From: an uncultured Roseobacter sp.
GTDB lineage: Bacteria > Pseudomonadota > Alphaproteobacteria > Rhodobacterales > Rhodobacteraceae
Assembly: GCF_947495025.1 (NCBI RefSeq)
Contig: NZ_CANLXG010000001.1
Location: forward strand, 1,240,001 to 1,304,000
Direction of reading: 5' to 3'
Length of the DNA stretch: 64,000 bases
In this document: positions 1-8,016 of the stretch, one piece after another
How positions within the stretch are numbered: the first letter of the stretch is position 1
Layout: each line of letters opens with the position of its first letter
Position numbers and translations under genes: made by a program
The notes under the pieces: model-generated
The model's input: the letters and a program-made list of their open reading frames with translations, nothing else
Told to the model about the DNA's origin: nothing
The model's database searches: none

Positions 1-91
1 CACCTCACCTCGGGCGCTCTTCGGGGTCTCTGGCTCATTGCAACGCTGCCACGCGCGCGTCTAACTCTGCCTGCCGGGGATTTGTTGCAGG
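1..91. other. Window edge, no gene seen
   Basis: This short stretch lies downstream of the GIY-YIG gene that ends at 92. I see no convincing reading frame, RNA gene or repeat in it. It belongs to the accessory region left of tRNA-Phe, which evidently continues beyond the window. Confidence 0.4.
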
Positions 92-472
92 TCATTCCGA
101 GTTGCACACCGGCAAGCCCCTATGCGCCTCCACATGCTCCCAGATCAGTCGCCGTTCGGCATAGGCGATGTAGGGATGCAAGATTTCCGGCTTGAGATCG
201 ATGCCGTTTGGCAGGTGCACGGAAACGAACAGGCCAGTCGTGTCGCCGTCGAACACGCCGTGGAACGTGACGCCACCCGCGTGCCCCTTTTGTCCGGTGA
301 CGGCAGATCGATTGAACTGCCGTATCCTGCCCCTGATGCCTTTAGTGCCCCACGTCCGACCGATGTAGACAGTACTGCTTGGATCACCCTTTGCGATCAC
401 GTAAATGCCTGCATGCTGTGGCAACCCTGTCAGCTCATCCCAGCATACTGGCTCAGATACATGTAAACCCAT
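92..472 (-). CDS. GIY-YIG nuclease-fold protein
   Basis: A 126-residue protein carrying a whole GIY-YIG module. GIY is at residues 22-24, YIG at 36-38, and arginines 47 and 49 follow in GIRGR. A later Glu (E106, in AYAERRLIW) and a C-terminal PVCN (N124) match the conserved Glu and Asn of this nuclease fold. There is no room for a separate DNA-binding domain, so it resembles stand-alone or restriction-type (Eco29kI-like) GIY-YIG proteins rather than UvrC. Its start lies about 40 bases from a strongly base-paired region (486-649), so that structure would sit in its 5' leader. Nuclease activity is inferred from the motifs; the biological role (restriction, homing, defence) is not known. It is part of the AT-richer accessory segment. 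Confidence 0.6.
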   Translation of the reverse strand: MGLHVSEPVCWDELTGLPQHAGIYVIAKGDPSSTVYIGRTWGTKGIRGRIRQFNRSAVTGQKGHAGGVTFHGVFDGDTTGLFVSVHLPNGIDLKPEILHPYIAYAERRLIWEHVEAHRGLPVCNSE

Positions 473-783
473 AGTGCCCCGACCTGCGAGCGCCCTCGCT
501 GTTGACTGGTGATCGGGGTGTTAGCAATCCGCGCGTACACGGACCCTGTGCCTTTAGCCGGAGCCTGTTGTATAACACAGGCACCCCGACCATAGGGTCA
601 AAGGTTGAGCCGACGCATCGGCCTAGTACGCGCGGGGTTGCTATGCCCCAACGTGACCGCGTCTGCCACGTCGAGACGACGATTAGCAGCAATCTTAGAA
701 AAGCTAAAGACGGGCTGGGGTTATCCCTGACACCTCAGCGGTCCGTGTCTTATCGATCTGCATCAGAAACTCGGGAGATCGAA
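473..783. other. Gene-free structured stretch
   Basis: This 311-base gap separates the divergently read GIY-YIG gene and the 65-residue gene. It is not featureless: it contains a small hairpin (486-499) and a long imperfect inverted repeat (515-538 with 626-649) that encloses further hairpins. I see no supported coding frame in it; frames that cross it lack a plausible start or family match. Promoters for both flanking genes must lie here, but I cannot pick them with confidence. Confidence 0.5.
486..649. repeat. Nested inverted repeats, candidate structured RNA
   Basis: The outer arms 515-538 and 626-649 pair over about 21 base pairs: ten Watson-Crick pairs plus one wobble, a one-base bulge, six pairs (AGCAA/TTGCT core), a small internal loop, then GGGG/CCCC. 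Inside lie GCCTGT/ACAGGC around a TGTATAAC loop, GACCCT/AGGGTC, and GCCGA-CGCA-TCGGC (609-622). Just outside is GCGAG-CGCC-CTCGC (486-499). The order suggests a multi-branched RNA fold rather than a plain terminator. It may be a leader of the GIY-YIG gene (minus strand), an independent RNA, or a DNA cruciform or recombination site. The integron attC core motifs were looked for and not found. Confidence 0.5.
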
Positions 784-981
784 ATGACCGACATCTTAAC
801 ACTGAAAGCCCTGTGCGAAGAACTGAAGATTGACCCGCGCGAAGCTCGCGAACGCCTACGCGCTGCAGTCGGCGACGCAAAAGCGAACCCAGAACTGGCA
901 AAGGCCCGTAAGCCGCGCACGCCGTGGCAGTGGGTGAAGGGGTCGGCGGCAGAAAAGCAGGCGCGATCAATTTTGGGTTGA
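784..981 (+). CDS. Small conserved hypothetical protein, 65 aa
   Basis: I start this at the ATG preceded by a GGGAG ribosome site; the longer in-frame extension upstream runs through the structured region and is rejected. The product is short, charged and predicted mostly helical. It opens with TLKALCEELKIDPREARERLR, which reads like a helix-turn-helix-type segment. The tail KPRTPWQWVKGSAAEKQARSIL is basic and tryptophan-containing. I recall similar 60-70 residue proteins of unknown function in alphaproteobacteria, but cannot assign a family. DNA binding is only a guess. It sits between the GIY-YIG gene and the ABC-3C cassette, about 80 bases before the latter. Confidence 0.55.
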   Translation: MTDILTLKALCEELKIDPREARERLRAAVGDAKANPELAKARKPRTPWQWVKGSAAEKQARSILG

Positions 982-1063
982 AGTAAGCAAATTCCATCCG
1001 CAGCCTTGTGCAAGCTTATTTCGACCTGCTACCGTTCTGAGAGAATTTAATTTTTTGGTTTAA

Positions 1064-2236
1064 ATGAACGTCGCAAGTAAGCCCTCTACGCACAAGGCTG
1101 CCGGTCAGTATCTTGGATACTCCGAGCAAGAAGCTCGGTTCTGCTACTATCTGCTCACTTCTCCTGATGACGCTGTAGTTGTAATGGAAGGTGAGGATGA
1201 CGTGGCCATTCGGTATTCAAGTGGGGAAAAAACTCTTGAACAGGTAAAGAGCGCGACCAAACACAATGCTCTCTCTGACTGGTCAAACGATCTTTGGAAA
1301 ACGATTGGCAATTGGATTGCGGATATCGAGAGTGGTGCAGTCGAATTACATCGAACGATGTTTCGCCTCTACGTCACACCGGTTCAAACTGGTGAAATCG
1401 CCGACGCCATACATACCGCAAGCGATGATCAGACCGCAGCGGAGCTAAAGCAACTGATCATTGCTAAGCGAGATGCACTGTCTAGAAAACCGCGGTGCAA
1501 CAAATCTGTTGAGGCGTTGCTTGGCCTTGGTGAAAGTACACTCCCTGAGTTTCTGGCGAGGGTGAGAATCGAAAGCACACATGAGCGACCTGAGCATTCC
1601 GTTGAACGTTTGTGGGGGCCATCATATAGCGACGAGACCACTCAGCGGCTCACTAGCTACGCAATCGGGGTGGCGCGTGACAAAGCCAATGCACAAATCA
1701 AATTAGGCCGTGAGGGCGCATTAAACGCTGGCTCCTTTAAGAACGAAATTCGGCTCTTCGCGGCCCGCCTAAATCTGCCAAATTTTTTGGCTAGCACCTC
1801 TACCCAACCATCAGACGACGCCGTTACCGAGGTTCATGCGCAACGTCCAAAGTTTGTTCGTCAGCTTGAGATTATTAACATTGGGCAGGACCAAGAAACG
1901 CGAGCTGTAGCAGACTACCTTCGGGCATCAGCCGACAAGACAATTTGGGCCGAAGAGGGTGATATCGTGCAGGGTGACTTGGATGACTTGGAAACCTCAT
2001 TGGTCCGTTCTTTTCAACTGCATAAGAGTGAGGTCGAAGATCTACATGCGGAGCATTCTGAAGAAGTCCAAGGTCGACAAACACTCAGGTTGTGTTTGAG
2101 AACTAGTGCAAAATTGGCCGGCCAAGAGGTGCCGGATCATTTCATTCCAGGCTCCTATCATGAATTAGCGGATGAACCAGAGGGGGAAATTGGTTGGCAT
2201 CCCAATCATCAGGCCATCTTAAGTGAGGATAGCTGA
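1064..2236 (+). CDS. ABC-3C nuclease effector (PD-(D/E)xK-like)
   Basis: First gene of a three-gene cassette. The N-terminal part (about residues 12-75) has acidic residues E42, E44, D45 and D46 followed by EQVK at 59-62, then LWKTIGNWI. This is the layout of restriction-endonuclease-fold nucleases of the DUF4297/Cap4 type. The C-terminal 110 residues begin with FVRQLEIINI and end with GSYHELADE and IGWHP, which I recognise as the C-terminal domain shared by ABC three-component (ABC-3C) system proteins. By family knowledge this protein is the effector, held in check or activated by its ATPase partner. Its stop directly abuts the next start codon (2237), so the three genes are translationally linked. 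No strong Shine-Dalgarno precedes the start. Nuclease activity is inferred from motifs. Confidence 0.7.
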   Translation: MNVASKPSTHKAAGQYLGYSEQEARFCYYLLTSPDDAVVVMEGEDDVAIRYSSGEKTLEQVKSATKHNALSDWSNDLWKTIGNWIADIESGAVELHRTMFRLYVTPVQTGEIADAIHTASDDQTAAELKQLIIAKRDALSRKPRCNKSVEALLGLGESTLPEFLARVRIESTHERPEHSVERLWGPSYSDETTQRLTSYAIGVARDKANAQIKLGREGALNAGSFKNEIRLFAARLNLPNFLASTSTQPSDDAVTEVHAQRPKFVRQLEIINIGQDQETRAVADYLRASADKTIWAEEGDIVQGDLDDLETSLVRSFQLHKSEVEDLHAEHSEEVQGRQTLRLCLRTSAKLAGQEVPDHFIPGSYHELADEPEGEIGWHPNHQAILSEDS

Positions 2237-2737
2237 ATGCTGGACGAACTGCAAAACTACTCCGAGCTTGAAGTCACTCAGAACCCAGCACTGGGAGCAT
2301 ATGTGCTTTGGCAGTTCGGCCTTGGCCATCAAAAAACCAATTCCGATCCAGCACCTTTTTCCTTGTACTTCTTAGTTTTGCCAATGGTCTATCATGCACA
2401 AACGCTGGCTTGCATTTCTTCGACCTTAGAAAGTTCGGGTTTGGGTAAGTTCGTTCAGAAGATGAATGATAATCGTGAGGAGTTGTTGGCACTTCATGGG
2501 CGTGCGATGGCAATGCGTCCTTTGAGCTTAAACTCAATCGTGCTTGGCACCTCGCGAAAGCTGCTTTCACCCAGCTACGAAAACGCGAAGATCAGAGCGA
2601 CGTCGCCCGAACTGATTGCCAAGGCAAAAATACCTGAAAGAATTAAAAAAATTGGGCCAGCCTCCTATAAGGTAGGGGTTTGGTGTTCCCAGCTCGATAC
2701 GGTGCAGATTGTCAGAGCGCTCAACGTGAGTTTGTAA
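2237..2737 (+). CDS. ABC-3C system middle component
   Basis: A 166-residue protein between the nuclease and the ATPase. Characteristic stretches are NPALGAYVLWQFGLG near the start, PFSLYFLVLPMVYH around residues 40-54, and KFVQKMNDNREELLALHGRA in the middle. These match my recollection of the middle component (closest to the MC3 type) of ABC-3C systems, which links the effector to the ATPase. No catalytic motif is visible. It starts on the base after the upstream stop and ends one base before the ATPase start, an arrangement typical of obligate partners. The assignment rests largely on context plus these weak signatures. Confidence 0.6.
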   Translation: MLDELQNYSELEVTQNPALGAYVLWQFGLGHQKTNSDPAPFSLYFLVLPMVYHAQTLACISSTLESSGLGKFVQKMNDNREELLALHGRAMAMRPLSLNSIVLGTSRKLLSPSYENAKIRATSPELIAKAKIPERIKKIGPASYKVGVWCSQLDTVQIVRALNVSL

Positions 2738-2738
2738 G

Positions 2739-4700
2739 ATGTATTTTCAAATTTCCAAACTGATCATTTGGCCGAAATCTGGAGACGCCCCGCGAGAAGT
2801 CGACTTTGAGCGTGGAAAAATAAATGTAATCACCGGAGCTTCAAAGACGGGGAAGTCTGCAATCATCCCAATTGTTGACTATTGCCTCGGTTCCGATGGT
2901 TGTTCTATCCCTGTTGGGATTATCCGTAAGACCTCGGCATGGTTTGGGGTGGTGGTGGAAACTGTCCAAGGGCAACTGCTTGTTGCTAGGCGGGAGCCAG
3001 GCGAACAGAAGAGCACGGATGACTTTTTTGTGTTGGAAGGCTCATCCATAACGATCCCACAGGTTGTGCCAGGAAAAAACAAGGATCGAGCACTGTTAAA
3101 GCGAGATCTGGATCGAATGGCCGGACTGCCCGGACTGGGCTTTGAACCGGGTAGTGACAATCCGTCAAAAACGAGACCCGCATTCCGCGACCTTATGGCA
3201 TTCACTTTTCAACCCCAAAACGTTGTGGCTAACCCGGATGTCCTTTTCTTCAAGGCTGATACCACAGAGCATCGAGAGAAGCTGAAAACCATATTCCCTT
3301 ATGTTCTGGGAGCGATCACCTTAGCTACTCTGTTGGCAAGATATGAAATCGAGCAGCTTTCTAGAGAATTGCGACGGAAGGAAGCGCGACTAACAGCAGA
3401 AGCTAGGTCAACCGAGGCATGGCGTACAGAAGTGAACGCGTGGTTCAGGCAAGCTCAAGAGTTTGGGCTGCTGTCACCAGAACAGCAGGTTCCCTCGGAT
3501 TGGAATCAGACGGTCGATCTGCTTAGATCGGTAAGTGAACAACGAGAAACCGCGGCCAGACCAAATTTACGCGGGATGTCACAAGCTTTACAGCGCCTTG
3601 AAGCTTTGAGGCGTGAGGAAACAGACACCTCTAAGCGTCTTTTCAAGCATCGCAGCAACCTAAACGAAATGCGCCGATTGGTTGAGAGTAGCGAGAAGTA
3701 TGGTGATGCCCTTCACATCCAGCGTGATCGCCTATCCCTCTCAACTTGGCTCAAAACACTCGGTGACCCGAGCGGCGAAGATGTGCTGGCACAACTTGAA
3801 GCAAGTCAACGTTGGCAGATTGAGTCCCTTTGCGATGCATTAGAGAAAGTCGAAATCCAAGCATCTTCGCAACCAATGCTGTCCGACCGAATGGACAAAG
3901 AGCTGGTCCGTGAAAGAGCGGCGGCAGAAACCGAGTTTGGTCGATTGAATGAAATTCGCCAAGAAATGCGAGAGCTAGAAAAACGTTCTGAAGAAGTCGA
4001 TGCAGAGCTAAAGCGAAGCGAAGACATCTCGCGCTTTCTCGGCAAGCTCACACAAGCACTGACTGTGTACGACCGTGCCGACCAAACTGGACCACTGCGT
4101 GAGGAAGTCACGTCGCTCAAAGAACGAATAGAGGAACTACGGAGAGGGATTTCTGATGGGCAAATAGCTCGCAGACAACGGAACGCCCTCTCAGAAGTCG
4201 ATGCTGAGGCGATGAGGTTAGTTAAGTTCCTCGACGCTGAGAACCCCAACAACCCCATTCGTCTATTGATCCGAGAGTTAACCGTTCAAGTCGTTGATGA
4301 TGGCAAAGAAGCTTATCTTTGGGAGATCGGCAGCGGCGCGAACTGGCTGGCCTACCACGTGGCAATGCTGCTTGCTCTGCACGTTTTCTTTTTAAAGACA
4401 CCGCATCATCCAGTGCCGTCGTTCCTTGTGTTCGACCAACCTAGCCAAGTGTATTTCCCTCGCGCGCTCGTTGATCGCTCGGATTCTTCTAAGGACTTTG
4501 ATTGGAAGGACGAGGACATTCGAGCTGTTCGAAAGATATTCAACGCTTTCTCAAGCGTCATGGACGGTGCCGGAAGCAGGATGCAAATAATTGTTCTGGA
4601 TCACGCTGGTGAAGATGTCTGGGGTGACTTCGAGCATGTTTACAAAGTTGCAGAATGGAGAGATGGTGAAAAACTGATCCCGGAAAGCTGGCTCGGGTAA
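2739..4700 (+). CDS. DUF3732 ABC/SMC-type ATPase of ABC-3C
   Basis: A 653-residue ATPase with split nucleotide-binding halves around a coiled-coil middle, as in RecF/SMC-like proteins. Walker A GASKTGKS is at residues 33-40. Residues about 200-490 are rich in Glu, Arg and Leu heptads. The C-terminal half has GSGANWLAYHVA (signature region) and FLVFDQPSQVYFP, where the usual catalytic Glu after the Walker B Asp (D566) is Gln. It ends with IIVLDHAGEDVW. This arrangement identifies the DUF3732 family, the ATPase of ABC-3C systems. It probably senses DNA or a phage cue and controls the nuclease encoded first. The gene ends about 120 bases from the 3' end of tRNA-Phe. Confidence 0.8.
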   Translation: MYFQISKLIIWPKSGDAPREVDFERGKINVITGASKTGKSAIIPIVDYCLGSDGCSIPVGIIRKTSAWFGVVVETVQGQLLVARREPGEQKSTDDFFVLEGSSITIPQVVPGKNKDRALLKRDLDRMAGLPGLGFEPGSDNPSKTRPAFRDLMAFTFQPQNVVANPDVLFFKADTTEHREKLKTIFPYVLGAITLATLLARYEIEQLSRELRRKEARLTAEARSTEAWRTEVNAWFRQAQEFGLLSPEQQVPSDWNQTVDLLRSVSEQRETAARPNLRGMSQALQRLEALRREETDTSKRLFKHRSNLNEMRRLVESSEKYGDALHIQRDRLSLSTWLKTLGDPSGEDVLAQLEASQRWQIESLCDALEKVEIQASSQPMLSDRMDKELVRERAAAETEFGRLNEIRQEMRELEKRSEEVDAELKRSEDISRFLGKLTQALTVYDRADQTGPLREEVTSLKERIEELRRGISDGQIARRQRNALSEVDAEAMRLVKFLDAENPNNPIRLLIRELTVQVVDDGKEAYLWEIGSGANWLAYHVAMLLALHVFFLKTPHHPVPSFLVFDQPSQVYFPRALVDRSDSSKDFDWKDEDIRAVRKIFNAFSSVMDGAGSRMQIIVLDHAGEDVWGDFEHVYKVAEWRDGEKLIPESWLG

Positions 4701-4819
4701 CTCCACAGCTCTATACGATCTTGCCAATATTGATGGCACCCAAACGTCACCCAGTATGAAACCATCACATAGGGTAAGCTGCCGACAGAAGTCTAATTCT
4801 TTGTTTTCACTTTAAAAAA

Positions 4820-4894
4820 TGGTGCCCGGGGGCGGAATCGAACCACCGACACGAGGATTTTCAATCCACTGCTCTACCCCTGAGCTACCCGGGC
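4820..4894 (-). tRNA. tRNA-Phe (GAA)
   Basis: The minus strand folds into a full cloverleaf of 75 bases: acceptor GCCCGGG pairs with CCCGGGC, D-arm GCTC/GAGC, anticodon loop TTGAAAA with anticodon GAA, and T-arm GGTGG/CCGCC with TTCGATT loop. The CCA end is encoded in the DNA. Its 3' end faces the AT-richer accessory block at lower coordinates, the usual geometry for integration of an island into a tRNA gene. The cloverleaf is complete, so any insertion has kept the gene intact. Confidence 0.95.
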
Positions 4895-5056
4895 ACGGGA
4901 TGCCAGACGCCTGGCTGGGTGAGCGGTTTCTAGGAGGTTGTGCGGTAGGTGTCCAGAGCCTTTTTTGACCTTCTGCATCAATTGCAGCGGAAGCCTGTGT
5001 ACTGCTTTCAGACTGCCGCCATGACAGGCGCTCCGGCCAGGGGTGGTGAGCCCGCC
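4895..5056. other. Intergenic tRNA-Phe/yacG, nothing clear
   Basis: The stretch between tRNA-Phe and yacG, both on the minus strand. It must hold the tRNA promoter and the 3' end of the infA-maf-RNase-yacG transcript. The GCCTCACTGAGGC palindrome at the yacG stop could be part of a weak terminator, but no T-run follows on the minus strand. Confidence 0.3.
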
Positions 5057-5257
5057 TCAGTGAGGCAATCCGGGCTTTTCGCCGGAGCGACTGGCCTCGT
5101 CAAGCGCGTCCAGAAGTTCATCGGTATCGTTGAGATCGTCTGACGGTACCGCGTAGCTGCCGTTGAACCAGCGTGCCAGATCCAGGTCTGCACAGCGCTT
5201 TGAGCAAAAAGGACGCACCTTTTCCTCTGTCGGCCTTCCGCACATCGGGCAGGTCAC
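5057..5257 (-). CDS. yacG: DNA gyrase inhibitor YacG
   Basis: A 66-residue zinc protein. The two Cys pairs CPMC (residues 3-6) and CSKRC (18-22) form the YacG zinc site, followed by DLARWFNGSYAVP, the diagnostic core. The acidic C-terminal half is typical. In E. coli YacG binds GyrB and inhibits gyrase. It overlaps the end of the RNase E/G gene by four bases (ATGA-type), in the order infA, maf, RNase E/G, yacG, which is common in Rhodobacteraceae. Confidence 0.9.
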   Translation of the reverse strand: MTCPMCGRPTEEKVRPFCSKRCADLDLARWFNGSYAVPSDDLNDTDELLDALDEASRSGEKPGLPH

Positions 5258-6276
5258 GGCATAACCTGCGAAAGCGGCAGTCTGGCTCGTTTACGCTGAA
5301 GTTCATAGTGCCCCAGAGGGGTCCAGCCGACCAGAGCCGTTTCGGTATCATCCCGGCGGAATGCCTGTCGCAGGGCTGTTTCAAAGGTACGGCGGTCCTT
5401 TTTGGGCATCGGCGCAAGATCGAGAACAATCTGCCCGCCAAGCCCGCGCAGCCGCAGGGCACGCGGCAGCGCTCGCGCGCAGGCAATATTCGCCTTCAGC
5501 CCGGCTGCAAGCGATATGTCCGGTCCTGCGTTTACGTCAACCGCGACAAGCGCGCGTGTCGGTTCGACAAAGATGGACGCTCCCGCGTCCAGCGCGACAC
5601 GCGGCCCCTTCAAAGCCTCGATGACTTCTGTGACACCGTGATCTTCAAGGCCGCCAGCGGCTGTGCTGATGTCGGCAACACCGGTCCATTCGCGCCATGC
5701 CAGAAGATGAGGGCCATCTCCTTCGAGCAGCATCTCCATCTCATTGCCATCGTCTTCGGCGATCCGCCCGGCCAGAACCACCATTGCTTCGATATCCTGT
5801 GCAATCTCGTCTGCATCCGCGCGTTCACAGGACGAGCGAAGGATCAGACCTTCTGTCGAATCGCCAGCGGCATCATGCGCAATTTCCAGAAGACGGTCGC
5901 GCTCGTTCTCATCTCTGACAGAACGGCTGATGTTCAGGCCCGGCGCGCCGGGCGTTACGATGGCATAGCGGCTTTTGAAAAGCAGTTTCTGTGACACAGG
6001 CAGGGCTTTGCCCGGTTCGGCGTAGCCCGACACCTGGACCAGCACGGGCTGCCCCGGCGCAAGGCCCCGCACCTGACGCAGAAAAGCAGAACCGTCCGGC
6101 GTTTTCAGAAACATGCCCCCCTGCCCCTTAACGGGCCGGTCCGCGATGGCGCGATAAATCGTGCCGGGACGTGGCAGATCGGAGTCCACCAGCAGATCAT
6201 CCAGCTGACCATCCACCAGAAGCGCTGCGGTCTCGCGGCCCTGCCAGTGGTCAAGGATGACAGTGCGTCCCTTCAT
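5254..6276 (-). CDS. Compact ribonuclease E/G family protein
   Basis: An RNase E/G homologue of 340 residues. I start it at [11 protein letters not shown], which overlaps the maf stop by four bases; a longer frame upstream only runs through maf. The metal-binding aspartates of the catalytic site are seen in [10 protein letters not shown] and [11 protein letters not shown]. It lacks the long C-terminal degradosome scaffold and the Zn-link CPxC motif of RNase E, and its S1 region is reduced. It is therefore a short RNase G-like form. Likely role: RNA processing, coupled by operon to translation factor IF-1 and Maf. The reduced form may be monomeric or have lower activity, but that cannot be seen from sequence. 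Confidence 0.82.
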   Translation of the reverse strand: MKGRTVILDHWQGRETAALLVDGQLDDLLVDSDLPRPGTIYRAIADRPVKGQGGMFLKTPDGSAFLRQVRGLAPGQPVLVQVSGYAEPGKALPVSQKLLFKSRYAIVTPGAPGLNISRSVRDENERDRLLEIAHDAAGDSTEGLILRSSCERADADEIAQDIEAMVVLAGRIAEDDGNEMEMLLEGDGPHLLAWREWTGVADISTAAGGLEDHGVTEVIEALKGPRVALDAGASIFVEPTRALVAVDVNAGPDISLAAGLKANIACARALPRALRLRGLGGQIVLDLAPMPKKDRRTFETALRQAFRRDDTETALVGWTPLGHYELQRKRARLPLSQVMP

Positions 6277-6839
6277 ATCATCACCTTCACACCCGCGCTG
6301 CGCAGCAGATTTGCTGTCTCGGCCAGCGGCAGACCAACAATCCCGGTAAACGACCCGCGTATCCATGGAATAAGGGCACCGGCCGGACCCTGAATACCAT
6401 ATCCACCGGCTTTACCCTGCCAGTCACCGGTCGCAATATAGAATGCAATATCCTGCTCGGAGAGCGATTTCATACGTACCACACTGACCACATCGCGCTC
6501 CAGCAGGCGTTCGCCCTGCCGTACGGCCACGGCGGTAATCACACGATGTCTTCGCCCTGACAGTGCTTTGAGAAAGCTCACGGCTTCGTCTGCATCCGCG
6601 GGCTTGCCAAGGATGCGGCGGCCCAGAGCAACGGTTGTGTCTGCGCAGAGCACGACGTCTTCCTTGCGTGCGGGTACCGCCCGGGCCTTTTCGCGGGCCA
6701 TACGCGCACAATAAGGGCGCGGCAGTTCTGCGGGCCGCGGCGTTTCATCGATATCAGGCGCACGGATTTCGTCCGCAACAACGCCGATCTGCGCCAGCAA
6801 TTCCTTGCGGCGCGGAGAGCCTGACCCGAGAATAAACAA
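6273..6839 (-). CDS. maf: Maf-family nucleotide pyrophosphatase
   Basis: A 188-residue protein beginning [14 protein letters not shown], the Maf signature SxSPRR. It continues with [27 protein letters not shown] and [11 protein letters not shown], all conserved in the ITPase-like Maf fold. These enzymes hydrolyse non-canonical or bulk nucleoside triphosphates (often dTTP/UTP) to monophosphates and have been linked to septum arrest. It lies three bases after infA and overlaps the RNase gene by four bases, so the genes form one operon. Confidence 0.9.
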   Translation of the reverse strand: MFILGSGSPRRKELLAQIGVVADEIRAPDIDETPRPAELPRPYCARMAREKARAVPARKEDVVLCADTTVALGRRILGKPADADEAVSFLKALSGRRHRVITAVAVRQGERLLERDVVSVVRMKSLSEQDIAFYIATGDWQGKAGGYGIQGPAGALIPWIRGSFTGIVGLPLAETANLLRSAGVKVMI

Positions 6840-6842
6840 GGG

Positions 6843-7061
6843 TTATTTGAAGCGGTAGTTGATCCGACCCTTGGTCAGATCATACGGGGTCATCTCGACC
6901 TGTACCTTGTCGCCTGCCAGAACACGGATGCGGTTTTTTCGCATTTTTCCTGCCGTATGCGCGATAATCTCATGGCCGTTTTCAAGCTCGACCCGAAATG
7001 TCGCATTTGGCAGGAGTTCCTTGACGACACCGGGAAATTCGAGCGTATCTTCCTTGGCCAT
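6843..7061 (-). CDS. infA: Translation initiation factor IF-1
   Basis: A 72-residue protein of standard IF-1 length. It starts [19 protein letters not shown] and includes the S1/OB-fold core [27 protein letters not shown] and the ending [12 protein letters not shown]. It binds the ribosomal A site during initiation. It is the first gene of the infA-maf-RNase-yacG operon. An AGGAG ribosome site precedes the ATG, and a good sigma-70-like promoter lies upstream (7105-7133). Confidence 0.97.
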   Translation of the reverse strand: MAKEDTLEFPGVVKELLPNATFRVELENGHEIIAHTAGKMRKNRIRVLAGDKVQVEMTPYDLTKGRINYRFK

Positions 7062-7104
7062 GGTTTCTCCTGATTTGCACGCCCGCCGTTCTGCGGACGC
7101 CGCT

Positions 7105-7133
7105 TAAATGCGCCTGTTTCCGTGGATTTTCAA
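7105..7133 (-). promoter_or_regulatory. Putative infA promoter
   Basis: On the minus strand TTGAAA (7133-7128) and CATTTA (7110-7105) are separated by 17 bases, about 43 bases before the infA ATG. The -35 is close to consensus, the -10 less so. It lies in the only gap upstream of the four-gene operon. Confidence 0.45.
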
Positions 7134-7140
7134 GAGCAAT

Positions 7141-8016
7141 TCAGCGCAACAGCACATTTGTGGCATCACCGTCACGGCCACTTTGCTCGCGCCAGTGGGT
7201 TTTGTTGAGGACAACACCATCCGCGCGGACGTGAGCTATATCGGACAGTTCAACCAGCGCGTATGTCCAGCCGGGATGACCCACAGCGCCAACGGCCAGA
7301 ACCCCGTCAGGCGGAAAGCCCGTGTCCGGCGGACCAAATATCGCGCCCGCACCGGTCGAGGTATCCACAGCGTCCGACCAGGCCGCTTCACCGACAAGCG
7401 ACGACATTACCGTTACGCACTGGTTCTCAAGAGCCCGCGCCATCGCACCGATCCGGACACGCCAGTAGCCGCTGAGCGCTTCGGTGCAGGAGGGCACAAG
7501 GATAAGATCACAGGCGGCAAGCGCCCGCCCTAACAGAGGAAATTCTGCGTCATAACAGATGAGAACACCAATTTTCCCGACCGCTGTCTCAAATATCCGG
7601 AGAGGGCCGCCGCCTTCCACCCGCCAGATGTCTCGCTCAAAGCGCGTCATGATCTGCTTGTCCTGAAGGCCGCACATGCCATCCGGTGTAAAAAGCCGCG
7701 CACGGTTTACCGGACGGCCGGAGGTGGCCGCAGGCCCTGACGCTGCCAGAATATGCACCCCGTATTCCTGCGCCAGGCGCCTGTGCAGGGTATCGGCATC
7801 CTCCAGCCGGTCAGACACAGCAAAAAGTGACGCCTCCAGATCGCCGGCGACCTGTGCGCCTTCAAGGGTGGCGAGTTCCATTGCTCCGTATTCGGGAAAA
7901 ACGAGCAGATCAGCTGCATTCCCCGCCGCTTTACTCACCCAGTCACTGATTTTGTCTTCATACTGCGCCCACGAGCTCAGAAAATCGAGCGGGTAGGCTG
8001 CGGCTGCAACTATCAT
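7141..8016 (-). CDS. Carbon-nitrogen hydrolase (nitrilase superfamily)
   Basis: I start at MIVAAAAYPLDFL, preceded by a GGGAGAGA ribosome site, giving 291 residues. The Glu-Lys-Cys catalytic triad is visible: E42 in VFPEYGAMEL, K120 in LQDKQIMTRFER, and C154 in GVLICYDAEFP. It is a cytoplasmic amidase/nitrilase-type enzyme; the substrate cannot be told from sequence. It is divergent from the LysR regulator at 8189, which makes it a candidate target of that regulator. The length fits omega-amidase/carbamoylase relatives. Confidence 0.8.
   Translation of the reverse strand: MIVAAAAYPLDFLSSWAQYEDKISDWVSKAAGNAADLLVFPEYGAMELATLEGAQVAGDLEASLFAVSDRLEDADTLHRRLAQEYGVHILAASGPAATSGRPVNRARLFTPDGMCGLQDKQIMTRFERDIWRVEGGGPLRIFETAVGKIGVLICYDAEFPLLGRALAACDLILVPSCTEALSGYWRVRIGAMARALENQCVTVMSSLVGEAAWSDAVDTSTGAGAIFGPPDTGFPPDGVLAVGAVGHPGWTYALVELSDIAHVRADGVVLNKTHWREQSGRDGDATNVLLR

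Noticed and set aside
486..649. The inverted repeats as an integron attC site
   Set aside because: The RYYYAAC and GTTRRRY core sites expected at the ends were not found, and no integron integrase is present.
502..783. A longer, 159-residue version of the small gene ending at 981
   Set aside because: The extension crosses the strongly base-paired stretch and has no conserved content; the ATG at 784 has a ribosome site.
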